From: Amphibalanus amphitrite
Taxonomy: Eukaryota > Arthropoda > Thecostraca > Balanomorpha > Balanidae
Assembly (NCBI RefSeq): GCF_019059575.1
Contig: NW_024881790.1
Coordinates: 62,001 to 126,000, forward strand
Length of the DNA: 64,000 nt
Direction: 5' to 3'
This document shows positions 44,616 to 53,718 of the stretch, in pieces (position 1 is the first letter of the stretch; each line of letters begins with the position of its first letter). The notes beneath the pieces were generated by a model. That model did not search any database. It was not told where the DNA came from and saw nothing but the letters and a program-made list of their open reading frames with translations. A program made the translations under genes and the position numbers.

Positions 44616-45213
44616 TGTATGCAGGGCCCTGTTCATGAAGTCTGCGGCCGCTGCGGCCGGCCGCAGGCTCTAAGCTCCGCCCATTTTTGAAACGTCATCA
44701 CTCACTCGGCCGCAGCAGCGTTCCATGAACAGCGTCTGCTGTCGAAATAGTTTCCGACAATTGTTAACAACTGAAGCACACCGATAGATAATTTGTTTAC
44801 AAAATCGTCTCCATGACAACACGGCTTGCGCCTATTTGACTTCAGTGCGCCAAGTTAAGTGCAATTAGTTTTCTTGAGGCTCGGCGGTCGCTGGATTGCG
44901 GCCGCAGAGATCGCAGCGGCCGCAGCAAGATGACGTCATACATTCGTCATACTACATGAGCCCCGCCCCTTTTTGTGACGTAACAACCCGGCTGGCCGCA
45001 GCGGCCGCAGCGACCGCCGGGGTTCATGAACAGGGCCCAGGTCTCAAGCTACATTATAAGACGATGCCAATACACACGACTGATTTCTATTACGTTCCAG
45101 ACACACCCCTTGCTCCACCATTCCCCTGAGCGACATACATCATCGATTTAGCTTGACCTTAAATAACACGCATCTTTTGTTCAAAGGCACTTTCAACAGC
45201 AACACACCATACA
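44616..45213 (-). repeat. 5' LTR of gypsy element 1, split by a MITE
   Basis: TGTATGCAG at 44616-44624, then a 413-bp insertion, then CAGGTCTCAAGC... to CACCATACA at 45213. Without the insertion it equals the 182-bp 3' LTR with a few changes. GAGGT follows at 45214-45218. Confidence 0.88.
44625..45037. mobile_element. PIF/Harbinger-like MITE in the gypsy LTR
   Basis: The termini GGCCCTGTTCATGAA are inverted at both ends and the target CAG is duplicated (44622-44624, 45038-45040). The uninterrupted 3' LTR reads TGTATGCAGGTCTC and gives the empty site. Both ends contain clustered CGGCCGC/GCGGCCGC palindromes. A 3-base target and GGSCCTGTTCA ends are typical of PIF/Harbinger-type MITEs; the superfamily call is moderate. 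No ORF. Confidence 0.7.
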
Positions 45214-45218
45214 GAGGT

Positions 45219-46329
45219 AAGTTTTCTTTTTTAAGACCTGTGTATATCATATTTAAAACGTTTTAGTGCATGTTACTGTTGAGAATTGAAGGCTGAATTC
45301 ACCCAGCAGGATCTTGACGGGCCTAACGCTCTGTGATGGTGAAAGCTCAGAGATAGACGACTGGATATTGCTATTTTTGTTGTCTTATTGATTATATGTA
45401 TGCTGTTTTTATAATCCATTGGTGAATTGGTGGTGGTGTTGTCTTTTTTCATGAGTTCTATCAACATGTGCCCATTATTTGAGACACCAATCAGTTCACT
45501 ATTAGCCATGGCTCTGTTCCCGTGGTTGATCCAACCTCCTTAAAGCCACATATACTTGCTGTGATGTGCATTCAACTGATCATGCGTGTCTTCATGAATG
45601 TTCTCAGATTCACCTGAAAGTGAATCGGATGGGATTCATACCAGCGAAGCTTATCGGAGCCATTCATCCCAACTGAAGGAAGACACGGGCAGGTGATTGG
45701 ACTGCTCCAATAGAGGCAGGTACAGTGGATCTTAGTTTAATGATGAAAATTCATTTATTTATTTTTGAAGGCAAGACGCATTTGAAAGCTCGTTCAAAAA
45801 TATTTCAGGAATTACTATGATCATTTTAATGTCTGGGAAGTTCATTTTACCATAGGTCAAGTTGATGTCAATTTCAGAAATTTTGGAAACGGATATATCC
45901 TTACCGATACCAACCAAAACAACTGAGGGTATACCGAACTGAACCAATTTTGGAAAATACGGAAATATTGGTTGAAAACGGAACTCAGGAAATTCTCAAT
46001 CATACTCTGAAAAAGCTTCTCAGAACATATGTTATGGTTACATATGGAGTTTTTTTTTTAATTCCTAATTCCCTTGATTACTTTTGTTCACAATTCACCA
46101 TTTCAAAATGTAAAAATAACAAAACAGAAGCAGTGTGTAATAACACTTAAAGTGGCCATCCCATCCCACCTTAACATAAGATTTGAGTTGAGATAGCCAA
46201 ATTGGGGTCCCTGGCCCCAATTGTAAAATCGCCCGATTGTAAAATCGCCGGTTTCAGCACTCGCAACATCTATAAATGCTTTAAATCGAAATTATTTAAT
46301 TTCAAAGTTCTAGACCTCGATTCAGAGGG
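45219..46329. other. CACTA-like element interior, no gene recognised
   Basis: AT-rich sequence after the gypsy TSD. Minus- and plus-strand frames of 60-80 codons show no domain. Nothing resembling a transposase catalytic region is visible. Confidence 0.35.
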
Positions 46330-46905
46330 ACTAGTGCATTTGAATGCCCCCCTTTGGTCAGGTCCATTCATTGACCTTTGATGACCTTGGTACACTTTTT
46401 CGGGTTTTTAATGTTTCTAGGCTAGTTTTTTTTTAGCCGATTTCGAATTAAGCAACCATTTGAACAATTGCGAAGTAGTTTTGGTGCCTTCGTAACATGT
46501 TACGATGCTGTCAGTGGTGGTGGACACCTACAATGAATACCCGGTAGTACCCCTACTGGTTGACCTGATCTGACCCGACCCAGCCTAAATGCATAAAGAC
46601 ATCATCTAATCACAACTAACATGAAATTCGTGGTCAGCAACCCGAAAAAATATAACAGCCTCGCTTTGGGAGGCTCTGACGGGTCCCGATTTTCCTGACT
46701 TGGGTCTTTGACCTGACCTGGAAGGTCAACCAATAACCTAGGACCTTAAAATTAGGTATCATCGACTGTCTCTCGTCACGGACAACACGCTCGTTTTTTC
46801 GCGAAGCTCTAGGCTGATCAGGGGCCGAACGGCAGGGGGCGTCCAACCGACCCCCCACCCAAGTTAAACGCCGGAAAACGCCGCACAGAGGGGAGGGTCA
46901 ATGGT
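46330..46905 (+). mobile_element. Family C remnant (copy C5), decayed
   Basis: From TTGACCTTTGATGACCTTGG (about 46374) to GGGGGCGTCCAACCGACCCCCC (about 46836-46857) the sequence follows the right two-thirds of family C (for example CTTCGTAACATGTTACGA, GGTTGACCTGA, AGGACCTTAAAATTAGG), with many substitutions. The terminal TTAA is not preserved. It is the most diverged family C copy in the window. Confidence 0.7.
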
Positions 46906-47220
46906 GATCAAGTATTGAAAATGCTGCGTACAAATCAAACCAAAACCCAATTATAAATGAGGAATGTTTGTGTTAAGTGTAAACATTGTTACCGATCCTC
47001 ATAAATTGCAGGAAGCATATAATAGAGCATTGCAAAAGGATATACATACATAGATTCACACAATTGCAATGGAACAGGGTATTACACTTAGACAAGATGA
47101 CAGATTTGTGGTAGGTAGGTAATTTTAAAGTGATAATACTGTTTTAATATTGGATGATAATGGTCAATCCAGTGTTGTTCGGCAGAATGTTTCGGATAAT
47201 GATGGCAACAAGTTGCCCCC
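46906..47220. other. Unassigned spacer
   Basis: AT-rich; no feature recognised. Confidence 0.3.
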
Positions 47221-47700
47221 CCCCTCCCCCCAGCGGCTGGCGGGTGGCGCGGAGGCCCAACGTCCGCCGGGCTAAAAATGTCAAATTTTGAGTTTTCGCC
47301 CTTTGGAGGCTAAATCGTCGACCTTAGGTCAAATCTGAGAACATAATCGGATATAATTTTGAATGAGCTATCGAATGCGCTTTTCTGTGGCGCGCTTTAA
47401 CTCTAATCCTTCTCAATGTGTTCGCCGATTTGTGAAAAAGTGTCGAAATTGGGAAACAGCTTAGTAATAGTTTTAAGTGTTTTTTGTTACCTTTATTACC
47501 AATGCCGTCAGCGATGACCTGATCGAAAAATGACCCAATTGGTTCTGAAAGATCTTATAACGAGCTATCTTTTGCTTTTGTCTGCGTCTTTCTTGCTTTT
47601 GTGTTTGCCGAGATAACCTAGTGTGACCAAATACCCCCCCCGGCCCCCCCACACCTTTACGTAGTCGGCTGAGACCACACCCGGGTGCGGGTTGATTGAA
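47221..47700 (+). mobile_element. Decayed TTAA-family (A/F-type) remnant
   Basis: Contains TTTTCGCCCTTTGGAGGCTAAATCG, TCGAATGCGC and GGTCAAATCTGAGAA shared with families A and F. It ends in a C-run then GGCTGAGACCACACCCGGGTGCGGGTTGA, a changed version of the family F end. TTAA has become TTGA. Confidence 0.6.
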
Positions 47701-48389
47701 ATCCACCTATGCTTTCAAGTTTTTTGAACGTTAAGTTGAGCATGATGAGAAGTACTAAGATGATAGCAATGAACCTGTTGACCATTCCTGCTTAAAAAAA
47801 GCAAATTGATACCTTAGCAAATAAAAATACCAGAAACTAATGAATGAGCAGCAGGGTAATTGCTATCATCTTAATAATCCACCTATCTTGAAATAAAGTA
47901 AGTTAACTTGTTTTCAGGGGAGACCACGAGCCAGATGGCAAAGTTAATGGAAGCAGACACCCCCAGCGCTTTCAAAGAAGTCACTCCTTCAGTGCCCCAC
48001 ATCGCTGGCGATATCGCGGTGGACGCCGGACGGCATGGCTCTTGTGAAGCCTAACAATCTATAGAGCCGCTGGCGTGCCTTGTAATTGCATACTCGATAC
48101 TACCAGTAAATCTCTGATTTGCTGGGAGTTGATGATGGGTGAGCGTTCAACTAAAGACCTGGCACTCAGGGCAGCAAACTGTCGCCCTGCAGCACTGAGG
48201 CAGTGGCATGTTTTGGTGTCGGCTCCGCCGAGCCTCGGGACGCGTGTGCAGTCGTAGACGCTCTGGTGCCGACTGCCGAGCCTCCCCCCCCCCCCTCTGA
48301 CGCCGCCGTTCGGCGATTCCCAAGACCGCGGTGCGGGGAGAATATGAGCGACGCAAATCGTATTGTGGGATGCAGCGGGGTGCTTCCTA
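47701..48389. other. Unassigned CACTA-like interior
   Basis: No gene found. A C-run (48285-48295) lies in a GC-rich stretch shortly before the mariner. Short open frames are compositional. Confidence 0.3.
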
Positions 48390-49742
48390 CAGGGTGTCCC
48401 AGAATTACCCGGACATTTATTTTCTGGCTAAAAGTACGATTGCGCTCGATTCTAATGATATACAAGCATCATACTTTTATAAGATATCCCTTAGCTATCG
48501 AGCTTGGGGACTGTGTGCTTTTGGTGACCGGTAACGACTCGAGTCAAGTATTATCCAGAGTCAAGTAAGAGTAGTCCTTTTCCGTTTTCAGCTTAAGCCA
48601 CTAATAGGCAACCATGGTGAATCAACTCCCGTTTTCAACTTTGTAAACGGACTTTCGGCATGGTTTTTGCTGGAGAGCTTCAGCAGCTCATCTGCAAGCA
48701 GTTAGGATTGAGCAAAGCGCAATTATATCAGCTAACGAAGCCAGAGAGAGCAAGAGATAAACCTGATTGACAAGCTTGGGCTCGGCCAAAAAGGGCCATG
48801 AATCAGTTGTCAAACGGGTGGTTGCTTGTCATGGACAACAAACGTCACTGATCCAGCTAAAAACTAGTTAAACGATAGATCAGGATTATCTAAAGAACAT
48901 CAGTCTACTTTCCACCACTATCTTCGCAAAATTTTGGAATTTGGGGTCCCTCACCCGAAAAATATGCGAAAACTACGGGAAAAGCAGCGAAAATCACTAC
49001 AATTCATCCCAAAAATATAACATATACAACAAAAAATTATATTGAAGCACACTTTGTGGTCTAACGAAGGTATTCTGTCATTTGAACCGCCCGAAAAAGG
49101 CGTGTGTGAACGTCAGATGGCTACAACGCCCCAACAGCAGAGACGGCCAGGCACCCGTCGAAAATCAAATTGTGAGACATTTTGAGCCACCGTGCACTCA
49201 TTCGGCTTGATATGATGGCCCAACGACAGCCGTTAGCACAGAGTACTACTGCGGTAATATTCTACCAGTAAAAAAACTGGATGCCGTAAACCAAATGGCC
49301 ATGAACGGGTTTGTTTTGGAAACCAAATCTGTTGGAAGCCAAAGGTCCCGCCATGTTCAGACATGGAGCTTCTCCACTTCAGATGTAAAAAACGCGGCAA
49401 AAGTGGTGTAGGCAGCAATTTTTGTTTTGGGGGATAATGCCTTATGACCTGGGAACACTTTGATGTTAAGTTTATCTTATATGATCGTATTATCCTCCGG
49501 CAACAGGTCAAAGAAAACAGGCCTTCACCCAGTTTCGGGAGAGCCGTAAAACAACTGAGACCAGCAATGGCTGGCATTTTCAATCATTATCGGCTGATCT
49601 TGTAACAAGCGTATCTATTGCATGTGCTATTTCACAGCCACCCTAGTTGACTACATAGGACGATAAAAAGAAAAAAGCGCAATCATGTTTGCCTTATTTT
49701 ATACGCTAATTAACAATGTCCGGGTAATTCTGGGACACCCTG
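48390..49742. mobile_element. Mariner-type element with perfect 28-bp TIRs, decayed
   Basis: CAGGGTGTCCCAGAATTACC... at 48390 is matched perfectly for 28 bases by the inverted right end at 49742, and TA is duplicated (48388-48389, 49743-49744). Length (1353 bp) and ends fit a Tc1/mariner element. The interior has many stops and no continuous transposase frame; fragments such as MVFAGELQQLICKQLGLSKAQ (from 48659) hint at the N-terminal DNA-binding part. Perfect TIRs beside a ruined gene suggest it could still have been mobilised in trans. Confidence 0.85.
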
Positions 49743-49744
49743 TA

Positions 49745-50689
49745 CGTAGTTGGAGTGTTGGAGTTGGTAGCGTTTGATTCGTCTTCCACGCATAAGTGAC
49801 TTGGTCGCTTTTGTCATTGGTTTGTTTGTCTAGATCCATTGGCTATCGTTTGTGTTACAAGCAATCATAGTCCGTTTTATTTTAAGTCAGACCCTTACTG
49901 TAAACGTCTCAGTTTGAGCACAGCACGAAACTTGTTCGGTGAATTACTTGGAAAACTGGGTTGCGTACATTGTATACCACGGATGATCAACTTAATCGAA
50001 ATTGTTTTTAGATGACTCCCATTTCACCTACTCGCATTTCGTATTCGGTCATATTTTCAACCCCAGGCGATACTTGACTCGCCGGAAATTAGAACTGAAC
50101 TCAGCAATAAAGTGCACGGCCTTTATCATTACGGTACTTCATCGAAGTTAAAAACATATTTGGAAAATATTATATCTTCAGTAAAGTGTGCGCTATCCAG
50201 TTTTCCCAGTCATTCTCTCAGAAAATCTCGTGCTGTGTTCAATAACAGTGATGGTCGAGCTGAAATAAAACGGACTATGCAAGTTCGCCCATCGTGTTTA
50301 ATGCGTGTACGAGAATGGTCTTGTCGGCGGGTCGATGGGCTCCATGTAGGGGCCAGAGTTAGTATCTTGAAGTTGAACGCTTTGGAGCCTTTCATCGTCT
50401 TTCAGCGTATAGTTCATGATGTGCGCATGTTATTTCGTTTCAGTCATCGGTGCGAAAAGCGTTATATTACTAATAAAAAACACGAACATCTATTTCTGCG
50501 TTTTATGCCTATTTGTTCATTCATATTTTCATAGGCGGTCTTTTTAGAAATTTCAGCCTTTTCAGGATTTTATTCAGCCTTGTCGCCTCCTCGCGTGGCC
50601 CAGCTGCAGCCCTATATATACTGCGGCTACCGCAGCTGCCGCATCTCCAAATGGCTACGGCCGCCCACCCGGGTCAGGTGGTTTATCTG
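49745..50689. other. CACTA-like interior, no gene recognised
   Basis: A plus-strand frame at 50112-50534 (140 codons) has no domain that I recognise and no supporting context. The rest is AT-rich non-coding sequence. Confidence 0.3.
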
Positions 50690-51060
50690 CTAAAGGAGTG
50701 CTAAAGGGGTGCTATTGCATGGTTTTATTGGGGTGCTATTGCCCTGCTATTCGTGTGCTATTTGGGTACTACCAAAGAATAGCACCCGAATAGTAGCAGG
50801 TTTAGTACTGTAAAGGTGCTGGTTTTTGGCACCGATCCATAGGGGAGTAGCCTGGATACTAAGTAGCACCCATAGGGTGCTTAAAATTAGAACCTTATTA
50901 GCATGCTGGTAGCATCTTTACCCTACTAAATGAATGCTAGCAAACTAGCACCTTTAGAGTGCTAGGTTGTTAGTAGCCGTTTAGCACCCTCTTAGAACCT
51001 CAAATTAGCAGCTTGTAGGTGCTTGTTTTTGGCACGAGATTTAGCACCTCAGGCATGCTA
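50690..51060. repeat. Subterminal repeat array (GTGCT / AGCACC) of the CACTA-like element
   Basis: More than a dozen copies of GGTGCT, GTGCTA or their inverse TAGCACC occur within 370 bases, alternating in orientation, immediately inside the right TIR. Dense short subterminal repeats are the usual transposase-binding regions of CACTA elements. Confidence 0.7.
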
Positions 51061-51508
51061 ATCTTTTTCTACAGTGTACGGGCGAGGGTTAAGAAATGCA
51101 TCTATCATGGTCATGAAGTAGTTACGAGAAATTGCTAAGATTCAGTTCAAGATTTTGGAAAATGCGGATCGATAATCAATAATCGAAGATAGCCATTTGA
51201 TTGTTCATGGCATTGGCAGTCTAATGGCGTTTACGGCATGTCTGTATGTCTTTTCTGTGATTTTATATGATTTTTTGAACATATGCCGTTTTTGGTCGTT
51301 AACTCAGAAATCATGACGTCACTAAAACCTCGATATCTCAAAAAATTTCCGACCGATTTTTTTGAAACTTTGTCACAATACACTTCAATCAATTCCCTAC
51401 AGGTACTCAAAAGTTGGCGCGCCTGCGGCGCGCCGTTTTTATGCTATGGCCCGGCGAAAAAAGTGGGGGCGTTTAACGCCCCCCCCCCCCCAGCAACTCG
51501 CGGGTTAA

Positions 51509-51950
51509 CACTGGTTGCGGCGGGCGGCCGGCTCCCCTCCTTAGTGAAGATATCCGCACCGCTAGATGGCAGCCCGCTCCGCGGGTACACCGATAACAAT
51601 GGGAAGCGGGCAGGGGCGGCGGATTCGGGGGGCAGGGGGGGGGGGGGCAGCTGCCCTCCCCTGGCAAACTCGTGGGGGGGGGGGCAAAAGTATCTTTTTG
51701 CCCCCCCCCCCCATAATTTGTGACAAAGCTTAGACAAGAAACCATATACCTGATTATTCTGTTCGATCATCTGAAAATGTAACCAGATGCCCATATACTT
51801 TATCATACGTTGCCTTTCTTAAATGGCAAGCGTTCACGTTCAATTGAAGTTTTCCGCTCTTCAACCTAGTTTTGGAGGCATTACACTATGCAACAAAAAA
51901 TGAAAAATTTTTATGTTCCTGGAAAGCGACCGAATTTTTCTTATTCATTG
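51509..51950. other. G-run-rich spacer before the BEL element
   Basis: Runs of 8-13 G or C at 51637-51649, 51673-51682 and 51702-51712 bracket GGGGCAAAAGTATCTTTTTGCCCC, another hairpin with G/C-run stem in the style of the TTAA elements. No TTAA terminus was identified. The rest is AT-rich and featureless. Confidence 0.4.
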
Positions 51951-51955
51951 GGTCC

Positions 51956-52323
51956 TGTTACGGCGAACGACGACGAACCGGAGGACCAAACGTTAGACGA
52001 AACGGTTAACGACTGATAGGTATTTATATTATGCTGGAAATCATTGAGATAGATGACTAAAGGAACTGACGCATGAAGCGAGCAGGAAACGACGAGACGA
52101 GAATGAATGTGAATGAGTGACAGATGAATGATATAAAACGAGCAAGGCGAGTCGATCACTTAATTCAAGTACGAAATACGAAAAACACGTAACGAATATT
52201 TTCGAAGCACACAAGTTCACAAACTCGTTTTCCAAAAATACACAAAAATACATCAAATTTCATAATCTCGTGATAATGTCACACGCGCGACGTAACAAGG
52301 TGATCCGCTGCGCGGCGGCAACA
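51956..52323 (-). repeat. 3' LTR of the BEL element
   Basis: 368 bp, TGTTACGGCGAACG...GCGGCAACA, matching 58515-58882 with few changes (GCTGGAAATC versus GCGGGAAATT; CGCGGCGG versus CGTGGCGG). Confidence 0.92.
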
Positions 52324-52333
52324 CCCTCCCCCC
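52324..52333 (-). promoter_or_regulatory. BEL polypurine tract
   Basis: GGGGGGAGGG on the minus strand ends exactly at the 3' LTR edge. Confidence 0.75.
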
Positions 52334-52647
52334 TGAATGTGAGCACGCGCGTAAAGGCATCGTCGGGTGGGTCCCACCACGCAGCTACACTTCGCAGTCT
52401 CACTGATTGTCATAGACGGTCTGCTCGAGAAGGCATACCTTGGACGCCGGCCTCTGTAACAGCCTCTCTCGGCAGCGCAGCTCTACCGATCGCACACGGC
52501 CGTCTGCGCCCAGGAAGACGCGCACCACATGCGCTAGGGGCCACAGGCCTCTTGGGACATTGTTCTCCACGAGCAGCACTAAAATCACCAGTCTGAAGGT
52601 TCCGCTGCTCTTGCTGCCACTTCTTACGCTGAGTAAGGCACGGCACA
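52334..52647 (-). pseudogene. BEL pol C-terminal domain (DUF5641 type), frameshifted fragment
   Basis: The minus strand encodes YVPCLTQRKKW, RNLQTGD and, one frame over, VLLVENNVPRGLWPLAHVV with FLGADGRVRSV and RPASKVCLLE. This is the conserved end of BEL/Pao integrase polyproteins (EYLP.L..R.KW...GDLV..D...PRG.WPLGRV). Its presence directly after the protease region shows that everything between was deleted. The frameshift between the two halves makes it a pseudogene. Confidence 0.85.
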
Positions 52648-53169
52648 TAGGGGAGAGTGGGGCACATTCGTGCACAAAATGCGGGATAACTCCAAATTCC
52701 TGTTTTTTTTTTTTTTGGTTGGTGCAATGGTAAAATTGTTGATTGTAGCATGAAAATGAACCATTGCAGATATTTTTCTTTGTTGAAGGTTTTTCGCTAA
52801 GATCGTTTTTTATACCTCAAAATTGACTTTAATAACTCAAGACGGTTTGCACGAAACTGCCCCATGTATGGGGCAGATTCGTGCGAGGGGTGGGGCAGGT
52901 TCGTTCAGTATGGAGCATTTACGTTCAACCCGCAACGTTCCAGGAATTACCCAGAATTACCAGATATTTACCAAAAATATTGTCAGGGGGCAACCAATAA
53001 GCTTTTCACGAGAAATTTATCCACAATAATGATTGCCCAACACATGCAGAAAGAATGGGATGACCAAAAATAATGTATTCTGTCACTGGCAAAATAAAAC
53101 AAAACTAACCAAAGTATGACAACACAGCACACTACCGCAGAACCGGAAGTGGGCCTTGTGGCCGACGGT

Positions 53170-53470
53170 GGGCTCCTGCGGGCGACAGATAATGTCCTCA
53201 AACGGGACCGCGAACTAGCAAAACAAAAACACTGGGAAAACAAAACAAAAACAACCAAAATATAACGGCACACTTCCCTGAGCTTTCTTAGCTTCCATGA
53301 GCCCTACCCTGCGCTCAACTATACAACTCACGAGATCACACTCAGCCAACTAGCCTACATTTCCTTCGTATCAACACTGCCGCAGATCCGAACGTGGGCC
53401 TTGCGGCCGGTGCCCTTGGTGGTTGGCTCCTGCAGGCGACAGATGATGTCCTCAAACGGGACCGCGAACA
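53170..53470. repeat. Duplicated about 90-bp block at the transposase 3' end
   Basis: The segment at about 53141-53217 (AAGTGGGCCTTGTGGCCG...CAAACGGGACCGCGAAC) is a diverged copy of 53389-53468. Both are followed or preceded by AACAAAAC-rich sequence. It duplicates the last part of the transposase C-terminal region. Confidence 0.65.
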
Positions 53471-53718
53471 CGTCTCCTTCGGCGCTTTTGAAAAGCGTCT
53501 TGGACGTATCGACGCTCTGATAGCCGTGCTTGATCGTCTCCCCGTCGTCCTCGTCTGTGTCGGCGGTGGCGGCCGCGACGTAGCGAAAGCTGGCCTTCTT
53601 GCGGGCGCCGCCGTGGATCGTCACCAAAAATCAATTACCTGCCCTGATATCACTGGCGTTCACCACCAGAGCGAACGACTTCAGGTCGGCGCATCGGGCC
53701 TCATCGATCGTGGTGAGA
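53355..53718 (-). pseudogene. Displaced C-terminal extension of the pogo-like transposase
   Basis: One frameshift after the catalytic core and one in-frame TGA (near 53636) separate this stretch from the main gene. It reads NNEDIDLTTIDEARCADLKSF, then VTIHGGARKKASFRYVAAATADTDEDDG and DVFAVPFEDIICRLQEP, a layout like the small C-terminal domain of many invertebrate pogo/Tigger transposases. An alternative is a short intron spanning the TGA. Confidence 0.6.

Larger units (their letters stand above)
19890..45213 (-). mobile_element. Ty3/gypsy retrotransposon 1, complete ends, heavily interrupted
   Basis: LTRs of 182 bases (19890-20071; the partner at 44616-45213 is split by a MITE) begin TGTATGCAG and end ATACA. 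The host sequence GAGGT is duplicated on both sides (19885-19889, 45214-45218). Minus-strand order is LTR, primer-binding site, gag, protease, RT, RNase H, integrase, polypurine tract, LTR. Removing the 11.85-kb LTR element, the 7.96-kb hAT-like element and the 413-bp MITE leaves about 5.1 kb, the normal size for this class. Stops and frameshifts make it non-functional. Confidence 0.92.
18940..51076. mobile_element. CACTA-like (EnSpm-type) element, about 5.4 kb before later insertions
   Basis: Left terminus CACTGTAAAAAAAGATTAGC and inverted right terminus CACTGTAGAAAAAGATTAGC differ at one position in 21. TA is duplicated (18938-18939, 51077-51078). Subterminal regions carry many GTGCT/AGCACC copies (19489-19760 left, 50690-51060 right). 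CACTR ends plus dense subterminal repeats fit the EnSpm/CACTA superfamily, some animal members of which use 2-base targets; the assignment is inference. The 32.1-kb span shrinks to about 5.4 kb once the gypsy and mariner insertions are removed. I find no transposase in the remaining 45.2-51.0 kb sequence, so it may be non-autonomous or decayed. Confidence 0.7.
18057..51092 (+). mobile_element. Family C TTAA element (copy C4), split by the CACTA-like element
   Basis: TTAA 18057-18060 starts the left piece, which follows C3 almost base for base to AACACCAATA at 18939. The remaining end TACGGGCGAGGGTTAA is at 51077-51092. Intact copies (C3, 13877-13897) read CCAATACGGGCGAGGG across the junction, so the insertion duplicated only TA. 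A perfect DR1 lies at 18220-18232 and hairpins at 18075-18106 and 18883-18910. This is the second layer of the nest, inserted in family B. Confidence 0.88.
17500..51508 (-). mobile_element. Family B TTAA element (copy B2), split by 33 kb of nested insertions
   Basis: The left piece is 17500-18060 (TTAA 17500-17503, TTAACCCGGCAGTTGCTGG). The right piece is 51089-51508, ending CAGCAACTCGCGGGTTAA. Read on the reverse strand, the two pieces join into the intact copy B1 (4795-5724) at its TTAA 5209-5212, proving they are one element. Relative to B1, the left piece carries an extra perfect hairpin of about 45 bases at 17848-17892. This is the outermost layer of the nest. Confidence 0.85.

Noticed and set aside
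18940..51076. A 32-kb TIR-bounded element, possibly a Maverick/Polinton or other giant virus-like transposon
   Set aside because: The size comes from later nested insertions. No DNA polymerase B, packaging ATPase, capsid or retroviral-like integrase belonging to such an element is present, and the duplication is TA rather than 6 bp.
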